From Actinomycetota bacterium (GTDB taxonomy: Bacteria; Actinomycetota; Humimicrobiia; Humimicrobiales; Humimicrobiaceae), in the NCBI GenBank assembly GCA_018400395.1, contig JAGYMN010000071.1, positions 1 to 6,171 on the forward strand: a stretch of DNA of 6,171 bases. Direction: 5' to 3'. The position numbers and the translations under genes were made by a program. The number at the start of each line of letters is the position of its first letter. The first letter of the stretch is position 1. Below are positions 1 through 5,410 of this stretch, piece after piece. Under the pieces are notes generated by a model. That model searched no databases. It was not told the DNA's origin and saw only the letters and a list, made by a program, of their open reading frames with translations.

Positions 1-2
1 TT

Positions 3-101
3 AAAATATATCTCTGCTGGAGGACAATACCCCAGAGCCTGAAAAGATTGGGAACCGACTATATAGATTTATACCAGAGCCACCGGCAGGACGACAACGC
101 C
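3..101 (+). pseudogene. Aldo/keto reductase, frame-shifted upstream fragment
   Basis: Codons from 39 onward read LKRLGTDYIDLYQSHRQDDN. This is the conserved AKR segment that ends beta-strand 4 and carries the catalytic histidine (DLYQxH). It lies in a different frame from the downstream ORF. The family sequence resumes at position 97 in the other frame as TPISET followed by the Met at 115, so the join at 96-100 needs two missing bases or one extra base. Further left, frame 1 reads LKYISA (1-18), which also fits the family segment before the catalytic histidine, so a second frame change is likely between 18 and 39. The residues with the catalytic Asp, Tyr and Lys would lie left of the window. 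This is either a decaying gene or sequence error near a contig edge. Confidence 0.6.
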
Positions 102-114
102 TATTTCCGAAACA

Positions 115-678
115 ATGGAAGCGTTTCTAAAAATGAAGGAAAAAGGAAAAATAAGAGCAATCGGGGTAAGCAACGCATCACTTGAGGAGATAAAAGAATA
201 TGCAAAGTATGGTATTATAAATTCCGATCAGGAGAAGTACAGCGTAATTGATAGAGGTGTTGAGTCAGACCTTCTTCCATGGTGTGAAAAAAACGGTGTT
301 TCCATGCTTGCATACAGTTCCATGTCAAAGGGTCTGCTTACGGGCAAGATACCGCCGGATAGAAAATTCAAGAGCGGGGATTCAAGGCTTGATGACCCAA
401 GGTATTCTGCCGAGAACATAGGAAAAACCAATAAACTGCTGGAAAAGCATCTTAACTCTGTGGCAGATAAGCATAATGCTTCTTACGGACATATCGCAGT
501 TGCCTGGCTCACTAAAAATCCAAAAGTAATCGCGCTCTGCGGAGCAAGGGATAAAGAACAGGCTGCAGAAAATGTGCTTGCAGGCGATATAGAGCTTGAT
601 GGAAATGATATTGAAAAGGTGGAGGCACTTGCAAAGGAATACAGCAAAAGCGTAGCCACTCCAGACTCACTTTTTTAA
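115..678 (+). CDS. Aldo/keto reductase, C-terminal part (partial or broken)
   Basis: This 187-residue frame is the C-terminal part of an NADPH-dependent aldo/keto reductase of the bacterial type that reduces aldehydes or ketones in the cytosol; the substrate cannot be told. Family signatures in order are GKIRAIGVSN (residues 11-20, strand 6 of the TIM barrel), QEKYS (39-43), AYSSMSKGLLTGKI (66-79, start of the coenzyme-phosphate loop) and GARDKEQAAEN (143-153, adenosine-binding end), closing with a normal C-terminus. A complete family member has about 310-330 residues. The Met at 115 is an internal residue of the family (PIEETMEAL-like), not a true start, and no Shine-Dalgarno precedes it. 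The N-terminal half lies upstream in another frame and beyond the window. As it stands the product would lack the catalytic residues and half the barrel. It converges on thiL, with 75 bases between the two stops and no clear terminator there. Confidence 0.85.
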   Translation: MEAFLKMKEKGKIRAIGVSNASLEEIKEYAKYGIINSDQEKYSVIDRGVESDLLPWCEKNGVSMLAYSSMSKGLLTGKIPPDRKFKSGDSRLDDPRYSAENIGKTNKLLEKHLNSVADKHNASYGHIAVAWLTKNPKVIALCGARDKEQAAENVLAGDIELDGNDIEKVEALAKEYSKSVATPDSLF

Positions 679-753
679 TATAGGTTCATGATATTATGCA
701 ATGAGCACTTCTAATTAAAACATGTCACTGTTTATATCATGACAGAGGTTTAA

Positions 754-1701
754 TCACGTTAAAAAATGGTCATACCCGTGTTTTTTTATAAGCTCCTCTT
801 TACCGTTTTTTATGATTCTGATACCTTTTTTATGTGTAATTTCTCCCACTTTAAATCCCTTTACCCTGCCAGAGTTTTCTTTTGAAACCGTATAGACAAG
901 TTCAAAATCCTCACCGCCGTACAGGGCATATTCCAGCGCATTTTTCCCGCATATTATTGCCGCCTTTTTTGTTTCCGGTTTTATTGGTACTGAGTCAGCA
1001 TAAAGGATGGCCCCGGCACCGCTCTGTTCGCAGATTCTTTTTACTTCAGACGCAAGGCCGTCGGAGACATCAATCATTGCATTGATGTATTTTAAGAAGG
1101 GCTCCACTTTATAAAATTTTGCCTGCGGTTCCAGATGTTTCTTTTTTACTTTGCTAAAACCCTCTATATTCTTTAAAAAAAGGTTCAGTCCAGCAGTGCT
1201 GGAGCCAAGGTCCCCGCTTACCATAATATAGTCCCCCGGTTTTGCAGATGAGCGGAACTTAAGGTTTTCTTTTCTCGCCTCTCCAATCATGCATATATCT
1301 ATTATAAGCTGTTTGCCGTGCGTTATATTTCCTCCTATAATCTCAATCCGGTATTTTTTGCCGGCCTGTCTCATCCCCTTATATATATTTTCAATAGTTT
1401 CAACCTGAATTTTTTCCGACAGCACCAGTGAAACGAGAAAATAACCGGGTTTTGCCCCCATGGCTCCTATATCGGAAACATTAACTTCCACAGCTTTTTC
1501 GCCGATTTGCTGCGGGGTAAAGTATTCAAGCGAGAAATGGTCACCTTCTACCATAGTATCTGCAGTGAGGACAATATAACTTCTGCCCACTTTTATAACA
1601 GCGGCATCATCGCTTATTCCTTTGATTATATTTTTACTGACCGGCTCTTTTGCGAGTCTTTCTATTAATGCAAACTCTCCACCTATCTCGGAAATATCCA
1701 T
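754..1701 (-). CDS. thiL: Thiamine-monophosphate kinase ThiL
   Basis: ThiL uses ATP to phosphorylate thiamine monophosphate to thiamine pyrophosphate, the last step of the pathway, in the cytosol. The 315 residues match the usual length (about 310-330). Motifs of the PurM/ThiL/SelD ATP-binding fold appear in order: ISDDAAVI (29-36, metal-binding Asp pair), TADTMVEGDHF (46-56), NVSDIGAMGA (74-83), IIGGNITHG (121-129), GDYIMVSGDLGSSTAGL (156-172), MIDVSDGLASE (209-219) and YGGEDFEL (261-268). The start is fixed by an in-frame TAA directly before the ATG (1702-1704). The Shine-Dalgarno is weak: only a GATTGGA-like run upstream. It is the last gene of the thi operon, 118 bases after thiC, the only wide gap in the cluster; it may be read from the operon transcript or a promoter I cannot identify. 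No terminator is evident after the stop. Confidence 0.96.
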   Translation of the reverse strand: MDISEIGGEFALIERLAKEPVSKNIIKGISDDAAVIKVGRSYIVLTADTMVEGDHFSLEYFTPQQIGEKAVEVNVSDIGAMGAKPGYFLVSLVLSEKIQVETIENIYKGMRQAGKKYRIEIIGGNITHGKQLIIDICMIGEARKENLKFRSSAKPGDYIMVSGDLGSSTAGLNLFLKNIEGFSKVKKKHLEPQAKFYKVEPFLKYINAMIDVSDGLASEVKRICEQSGAGAILYADSVPIKPETKKAAIICGKNALEYALYGGEDFELVYTVSKENSGRVKGFKVGEITHKKGIRIIKNGKEELIKKHGYDHFLT

Positions 1702-1819
1702 TTAAAAATCCAATCTTTTGTTGTTAATATATCTTAATATTACTATTCTTAATGATTTTACTTTTTTAGCAACTAATTTTTATTCATCTGGCATATTTTA
1801 TTTTTTCCCTGTTTTGCAT

Positions 1820-3100
1820 CTACTTTTTGAGATATTTATTTACTATATCAATTGCACAGTATTTTCCGCACATCGTGCACTTACCATCGCTTATTTTACT
1901 CTCTTTTCTAAACCTCTGTGCCTTTTCCGGGTCTATGGACAGGCTTATCTGTTTTTCCCAGTCTAATTTCTTTCTTGCTTTTGCCATTTCTATATCTTTT
2001 TCCATGGCGTGTTTTTTACCTGAGGCGATATCTGCTGCATGTGCAGCAATCCTTGTAATAATTACTCCTTCTCTCACATCTTCTACAGTGGGCAGTCTTA
2101 AGTGTTCTGATGGCGTAAGATAGCACAGGTAATCAGCGCCGCAGTAGCCAGCAATTGCCCCGCCTATTGCACCGGCGATGTGGTCATAGCCTGATGCGAT
2201 ATCAGTAACAAGTGGGCCCAATACATAAAAAGGCGCATTGCCGCAGAGTTTCTTTTCAAGGATAACATTGGACTCTATCTGGTCAATTGACATGTGGCCG
2301 GGGCCTTCAATCATTACCTGAACCCCTTCATTTCTGGCTCTTTTTACAAGCTCGCCCAGGATAAGAAGTTCCTGTATCTGTCCCCGGTCTGTAGCATCGG
2401 CAAGACAGCCCGGCCTTAATCCATCACCCAGGCTAAGTGTTACGTCGTATTTCCGGGCTATCTTCAACAGCCTGTCAAAATTATCATACAGCGGGTTTTC
2501 CTTCTTATTAGACAATATCCATGTAACCAGAAAAGCGCCGCCCCTGCTTACAACATCAAGGATTCTGCCCTGCTCCTTTAATCTTCTAATGGACTCCATG
2601 GTCACCCCGCAGTGCACGGTCATGAAATCAACTCCGTCCTCTGCCTGTTTTTCAATTACCTCAAAAAGCTGGCTCTCGCTCATATTTACGATTCCCTTCT
2701 TTTTCGCAGCTTCAATTGCCGCCTGGTAAATGGGCACCGTTCCAACAGGCACAGGAGAATTTTTAATAATGGCTTTCCTAATTTTATCGATATCTCCGCC
2801 TGTGCTCAGGTCCATCACTGTATCTGTTTTCGCCTCAACAGCCGTTTTTAGTTTTTTTAACTCCTCCCTGAGGCTGGAATGTTCGGAAGAGGTTCCGATA
2901 TTTGCGTTAACTTTGATTCTGAGCCCCTTTCCTATTGCACAGATTGATTTAAGGGAAAGGTGTTTTTTGTTATAGGGTATAACTATTGTTCCGTCTGCTA
3001 TATGCTTCTGTATATATTCTGGGGTAACCCTCTCCTGTTCTGCTGCTATTTTCATCTGTTTTGTTATTTTCCCGCCTGATGCATTAATTAACTGTGTCAT
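1820..3100 (-). CDS. thiC: Phosphomethylpyrimidine synthase ThiC (short form)
   Basis: ThiC is a radical-SAM enzyme that rearranges aminoimidazole ribotide, a purine-pathway intermediate, into HMP-P, the pyrimidine half of thiamine. The 426 residues correspond to the short form without the N-terminal domain of E. coli-type enzymes (about 630). Family blocks are KVNANIGTS (63-71), MDLSTGGDI (96-104), NSPVPVGTVPIYQA (114-127), DFMTVHCGV (158-166), SRGGAF (185-190), SLGDGLRPG (223-231), EGPGHM (265-270), TDIASGYDHIAGAIGGA (299-315) and YLTPSEHLRLP (328-338). The C-terminal 4Fe-4S motif is C408-TM-C411-GKY-C415, i.e. CX2CX3C, one residue shorter than the textbook CX2CX4C. The start is set by an in-frame TAA immediately before the ATG. 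A perfect AGGAGG (3113-3118) stands 12 bases upstream, slightly far, just after the thiE stop. The thiE-thiC gap is 20 bases, so the genes are co-transcribed. The enzyme is oxygen-sensitive, consistent with an anaerobe. Confidence 0.97.
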   Translation of the reverse strand: MTQLINASGGKITKQMKIAAEQERVTPEYIQKHIADGTIVIPYNKKHLSLKSICAIGKGLRIKVNANIGTSSEHSSLREELKKLKTAVEAKTDTVMDLSTGGDIDKIRKAIIKNSPVPVGTVPIYQAAIEAAKKKGIVNMSESQLFEVIEKQAEDGVDFMTVHCGVTMESIRRLKEQGRILDVVSRGGAFLVTWILSNKKENPLYDNFDRLLKIARKYDVTLSLGDGLRPGCLADATDRGQIQELLILGELVKRARNEGVQVMIEGPGHMSIDQIESNVILEKKLCGNAPFYVLGPLVTDIASGYDHIAGAIGGAIAGYCGADYLCYLTPSEHLRLPTVEDVREGVIITRIAAHAADIASGKKHAMEKDIEMAKARKKLDWEKQISLSIDPEKAQRFRKESKISDGKCTMCGKYCAIDIVNKYLKK

Positions 3101-3120
3101 TTAAAATTTAAGCCTCCTTT

Positions 3121-3789
3121 TTAGAGCTTCTTAGTTTTATCCTGCAATTTGCAACTGTTTATAATAATTCGTCTGAATTTTCTGCATTCTTTTTCAACGT
3201 CTGGTTTTGTAACAATTGCCGAGATTATGGCAGCGGACTTTGTACCTGCTGCAATAACATCAGCTATATTTGTCTCATTTATCCCGCCTATGGCCACAAA
3301 TGATATTTTTATTTTTTCTTTAGCCTCTCTTATTAGTTTTAAGCCGCCCGGCACCCCTGCATCGGGTTTGGTACTGGTGTTAAATACAGGGCTTACGCCA
3401 ATATAATCAGCTCCTGCTCTTTCAGCCGCTATGGCTTCTTCTGTGTTATGCACAGTAAGACCAATAATCCTGTTATCCCCGAGTATTTTCCTTGCGGTGC
3501 GGTATGGCATATCTTCGCTGCCGAGGTGCACACCGTCTGAATCTACTGCAAGGGCAACATCAACTCTATCATTTATTATAAGTAAAGCACCTTTTTTCCT
3601 GCAGAGTCCGCATATTTTACCTGCTTCTTCTATCATTTCTTTTGTATTTTTATTTTTGTCTCTGTACTGGATTATTTTTACCCCGGCTCTGAGGGCAGAT
3701 TTCACATCTTCTATGACAGTTTTTTTGGTCAACACAGAATCTGTTATAAAATACAGGTCAACATTTTTAAGTTTTTCGTTTATTTTCAT
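3121..3789 (-). CDS. thiE: Thiamine-phosphate synthase ThiE
   Basis: ThiE couples HMP-PP with hydroxyethylthiazole phosphate to make thiamine monophosphate and pyrophosphate. It is a cytosolic TIM-barrel enzyme. The 222 residues are close to the usual 205-220, with a slightly extended basic C-terminus. Motifs are YFITD (13-17), QYRDK (41-45, pyrophosphate/substrate binding), INDRVDVALAVDSDGVHLG (72-90), GLTVHN (110-115), GADYIGVSPVFNTSTKPDA (126-144) and the phosphate loops AIGGI (167-171) and AAIISAI (186-192). The ATG overlaps the thiM stop in an ATGA arrangement (3786-3789), which suggests translational coupling and matching amounts of the two enzymes: ThiM supplies the thiazole phosphate that ThiE consumes. 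No separate strong Shine-Dalgarno is needed in this arrangement. Confidence 0.97.
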   Translation of the reverse strand: MKINEKLKNVDLYFITDSVLTKKTVIEDVKSALRAGVKIIQYRDKNKNTKEMIEEAGKICGLCRKKGALLIINDRVDVALAVDSDGVHLGSEDMPYRTARKILGDNRIIGLTVHNTEEAIAAERAGADYIGVSPVFNTSTKPDAGVPGGLKLIREAKEKIKISFVAIGGINETNIADVIAAGTKSAAIISAIVTKPDVEKECRKFRRIIINSCKLQDKTKKL

Positions 3790-4580
3790 TCTATCTTTAC
3801 CAGCCTGGTCATTTTTCTAATTTTATTTTCATCAATATTAAAGATTTCATCCATTAAGATGACCTTATATGAATACGGCCCTTTAGCAGTCCTGGCAGCG
3901 ATTTCCCCGGCTATACCGAAGAAACAGAGAGCATTTGCCGATGAAAGTGCATAATCCTTCTCAACAGCAGTGAATGTGCCTATTACCGAAGAGACTATGC
4001 ATCCGGAACCGACAAAAGAGCCCATCATAGGATGCCCGTTTTTGCAGGTATAGATATCTCTTCCGTTTGATATGATGTCTTCCCTGCCGGTTATAACAAC
4101 GGTAAGATTTTTTTCACGGGCCAATTTTTTTGCTATTTCGGTCAGGTCGCCTTCTACAGATATTGCCTCAACGCCTTTTGTTTCTGCTCTGGCTCCGGCT
4201 ATTGTACCGATTTCTGATGAATTTCCCTTAAGTATTGAAACATTCACACTGTCCAGGATTTCATTTGCTTTCCCGGTCCGCAGATCTGTGGCACCGGCCC
4301 CTACAATATCAAGGATAACGGGTATATTCTTCTCGTTTGCTTTTCTACCGGCAAGAATCATTGATTTTACCAGGTCCACAGTAAGGGTCCCGATATTTAG
4401 AACAAGTGCCCCGGAAATAGAGGTCATCTGCTCAACCTCTTCGGGCGCATGGGCCATTACGGGCAGCCCTCCGGTAACTCTTACTACATTTGCGCAGTCA
4501 TAAATGGTCACCCAGTTAGTAATATGATGTATGAGAGGTTTTTGCTTTCTTACTTTTTTCAGGTTTTCTATTATGTCCAT
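3786..4580 (-). CDS. thiM: Hydroxyethylthiazole kinase ThiM
   Basis: ThiM phosphorylates 5-(2-hydroxyethyl)-4-methylthiazole with ATP, allowing thiazole salvage. It belongs to the ribokinase-like fold. The 264 residues fit the family (about 260-275). Motifs seen are PLIHHITNWVT (15-25, substrate binding), NVVRVTGGLPVMAHAPEEVEQM (31-52, the dimer-interface active-site segment), LNIGTL (61-66), DIVGAGAT (91-98), ILKGNSSEI (116-124), VVITGREDIIS (161-171) and the catalytic anion-hole loop GSGC (191-194) with its Cys. Two departures from the commonest pattern are Ile in place of Pro in DPVGAGAT and GGLP in place of GASP; neither removes a catalytic residue. A strong AGGAGG (4592-4597) stands 11 bases before the ATG. 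It is the first recognised enzyme gene downstream of the TPP riboswitch, and its stop overlaps the thiE start by four bases. Confidence 0.96.
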   Translation of the reverse strand: MDIIENLKKVRKQKPLIHHITNWVTIYDCANVVRVTGGLPVMAHAPEEVEQMTSISGALVLNIGTLTVDLVKSMILAGRKANEKNIPVILDIVGAGATDLRTGKANEILDSVNVSILKGNSSEIGTIAGARAETKGVEAISVEGDLTEIAKKLAREKNLTVVITGREDIISNGRDIYTCKNGHPMMGSFVGSGCIVSSVIGTFTAVEKDYALSSANALCFFGIAGEIAARTAKGPYSYKVILMDEIFNIDENKIRKMTRLVKIE

Positions 4581-4611
4581 AGTTGTAGCGGCCTCCTTTT
4601 CACTGCTAAAC

Positions 4612-4698
4612 CTATTTTAAATAAATTATATTAAATAATGTTTCATCTCTGCTTATTCCTGCCCGTGACTGTAATATAATATTACGCGTATCAAGCAT
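4612..4698 (-). CDS. Possible 28-residue leader ORF between riboswitch and thiM
   Basis: An ATG at 4698 opens 28 codons that stop with TAG at 4612-4614, 31 bases before the thiM ATG. An AAGGA (plus-strand TCCTT, 4704-4708) sits five bases upstream, a well placed Shine-Dalgarno. Residues 6-22 read NIILQSRAGISRDETLF. By eye this recalls the N-terminal helix of BioB/ThiH/MqnC-type radical-SAM proteins (a Leu-x-Ala-x-x-Gly-x-x-Leu-Ser-x-Glu-Glu-Ala-Leu pattern), which would make it the remnant of a lost gene such as thiH; that likeness is weak. Alternatives are a translated leader peptide affecting thiM initiation, or a chance ORF in an AT-rich leader. No database match has been tested. It lies downstream of the terminator, so it would be made only when TPP is low. 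Confidence 0.35.
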   Translation of the reverse strand: MLDTRNIILQSRAGISRDETLFNIIYLK

Positions 4699-4716
4699 GA
4701 TTTTCCTTATATCTTA

Positions 4717-4740
4717 TGCTTTCCCTATCTCAGGAAAGCA
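4717..4740 (-). repeat. Perfect 8-bp stem-loop in the thiM leader
   Basis: The arms TGCTTTCC (4717-4724) and GGAAAGCA (4733-4740) are perfectly complementary, with an 8-base loop. The hairpin lies in the operon leader, just downstream of the riboswitch terminator and 18 bases before the small ORF start. No U-run follows it in the transcribed direction, so it is not an intrinsic terminator. The TTTCC of one arm could also pair with the GGAAA that overlaps the Shine-Dalgarno region of the small ORF, so a role in initiation is possible but unproven. Confidence 0.55.
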
Positions 4741-4750
4741 AAAAATCCTT

Positions 4751-4790
4751 AAAAATAAAAAAACTACCAACCTGACCATCGGTTAGTAGT
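4751..4790 (-). terminator. Intrinsic terminator of the TPP riboswitch
   Basis: In the transcript, ACTACTAACC (plus 4781-4790) pairs with GGTTGGTAGT (plus 4763-4772) in a 10-bp stem with a single G-U pair and an 8-base loop. It is followed at once by a U-rich run (plus-strand A-run 4751-4762). It begins about 10 bases after the aptamer. Its 5' arm contains CTACT (plus 4785-4789), which can pair with AGTAG at the aptamer's 3' edge (plus 4801-4805). The bases 4803-4805 also belong to P1, so ligand-stabilised P1 would free the arm for termination. That switching model is inference; the hairpin plus U-run is seen directly. Confidence 0.88.
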
Positions 4791-4797
4791 TTTTGTA

Positions 4798-4897
4798 TCG
4801 CTACTTTTCCTACGCTGGCATTACCCAGGTCAAGTTTAAGGGTCGACAGCTTACTGCTAAAGCTATCCTCTCAGCTAAGAAGCTCCCCTAAGTGTTT
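4798..4897 (-). promoter_or_regulatory. TPP riboswitch aptamer (THI element)
   Basis: Read on the minus strand, the element has the conserved THI-box signatures in order: GGGGAGCTTC (plus 4878-4887), CTGAGA (plus 4869-4874), ACCC, then CTGGGTAATGCCAGCG followed by TAGGA. These form the pyrimidine-binding and pyrophosphate-binding arms of the thiamine pyrophosphate aptamer. A closing P1 helix pairs ACTT (plus 4890-4893) with AAGT (plus 4803-4806). The optional P3a stem is present as AGCTT/AAGCT (4848-4864). Position upstream of thiM, E, C and L and directly ahead of a terminator indicates TPP-dependent transcription attenuation of the whole operon. No convincing -35/-10 pair was found just upstream of the aptamer; the sequence there is very AT-rich. 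Confidence 0.96.
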
Positions 4898-4924
4898 GTA
4901 AATATTTAATTTTCAATGAATATT

Positions 4925-4939
4925 CTTTATAATATAAAG
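4925..4939. repeat. 15-base palindrome upstream of the thi leader
   Basis: CTTTATA-A-TATAAAG is a perfect palindrome with 7-base arms and one central base. It lies about 30 bases upstream of the aptamer, where the operon promoter should be. It could be an operator or part of a promoter region, but in so AT-rich a stretch it could also arise by chance. Confidence 0.3.
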
Positions 4940-4945
4940 GAATAA

Positions 4946-5219
4946 AACGGAATAATTATAAAACCTAATGGATATTACCATAAAAAAGTAATATTAACAC
5001 AGTGTGGAAAAGAAAGAAAGGTTCAAAAAGAGCCATTGTTGGATAATAGCGCAGGTGTTATTTGTAAAGTAAGCTAAAATAAGTGTAGAAGAACCTATTG
5101 GGGTCTATTGGACAGACAGAAAGATAAGAGTAGAGGCCGAGGCTGCAAAGATAAAAAGAGAGTGCTGGAGACTTACAAGGAAGAGAAGAGGCTGGCTGGG
5201 ATATTACAATAACTTATAA
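4946..5219 (+). pseudogene. Possible decayed coding remnant, unrecognised
   Basis: This purine-rich, comparatively GC-richer stretch has open frames without start codons. One frame is open from 4946 to a stop at 5075-5077 and includes GYYHKKVILTQCGKERKVQK. It then continues in the same frame to about 5210 as a strongly basic peptide. A second frame, 5073-5219, reads protein-like text including EEPIGVYWTDRKIRVEAEAA and a basic tail ending in GWLGYYNNL. None matches a family I recognise. It may be the remains of a mobile-element gene next to the insertion-sequence-like module on its right, or non-coding sequence whose purine bias keeps frames open. There is no start codon and no ribosome-binding site. 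Confidence 0.22.
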
Positions 5220-5267
5220 ACAAGTATCTGTGATTCAGACACTAAATTCCAATAATTAATAATGTTA

Positions 5268-5309
5268 AAATTATACCCTTAAAACCGGGCTATTTTAAAG
5301 GTATAATTT
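5268..5309. repeat. 17-bp imperfect inverted repeat (hairpin)
   Basis: Left arm AAATTATACCCTTAAAA (5268-5284) and right arm TTTTAAAGGTATAATTT (5293-5309) are complementary over 17 positions with one mismatch, around the loop CCGGGCTA. It lies 102 bases upstream of the DUF6788-like gene. It may be the end of the insertion sequence, a junction of two element ends, or a transcription barrier. It is too regular to dismiss as AT-richness alone, since the outer 10 base pairs are perfect. No second copy is visible in the window. Confidence 0.7.
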
Positions 5310-5357
5310 CTTGGCCCTAATCCTAAATTAAAAAAAATCAAAATAATTTAGAAAGTC

Positions 5358-5386
5358 TTGCAATTTAGCATAAATTATGGTATGTA
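5358..5386 (+). promoter_or_regulatory. Candidate promoter of the DUF6788-like gene
   Basis: TTGCAA (5358-5363) and TATGTA (5381-5386) are separated by 17 bases, and TGG precedes the -10, giving an extended -10 pattern. Transcription would begin about 18 bases before the ATG at 5411. The -10 matches the consensus at only half its positions, so this is tentative. Confidence 0.3.
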
Positions 5387-5410
5387 ATATATAAATATAC
5401 ATGCAATAAT

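Noticed and set aside
228..431. Minus-strand open frame of 67 codons
   Set aside because: It is antisense to the clear aldo/keto reductase coding frame and has no recognisable features.
686..742. Inverted repeat TCATGATAT ... ATATCATGA between the aldo/keto reductase and thiL stops, considered as a bidirectional terminator
   Set aside because: Only 9 bp with a 39-base loop, AT-rich, and no U-run follows it on either strand.
1703..1819. A dedicated thiL promoter or a small ORF in the thiC-thiL gap
   Set aside because: No -35/-10 pair with proper spacing stands out, and the only ATG frames (11 codons or fewer) end at once.
1827..4503. Several open frames of 60-143 codons on the plus strand across the thi operon
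   Set aside because: They are antisense to thiC, thiE and thiM, lack ribosome-binding sites, and their translations show no family features; the minus-strand genes explain the region fully.
4717..4740. Leader hairpin as a second transcription terminator
   Set aside because: In the transcribed direction it is followed by mixed purine-rich sequence, not a U-run.
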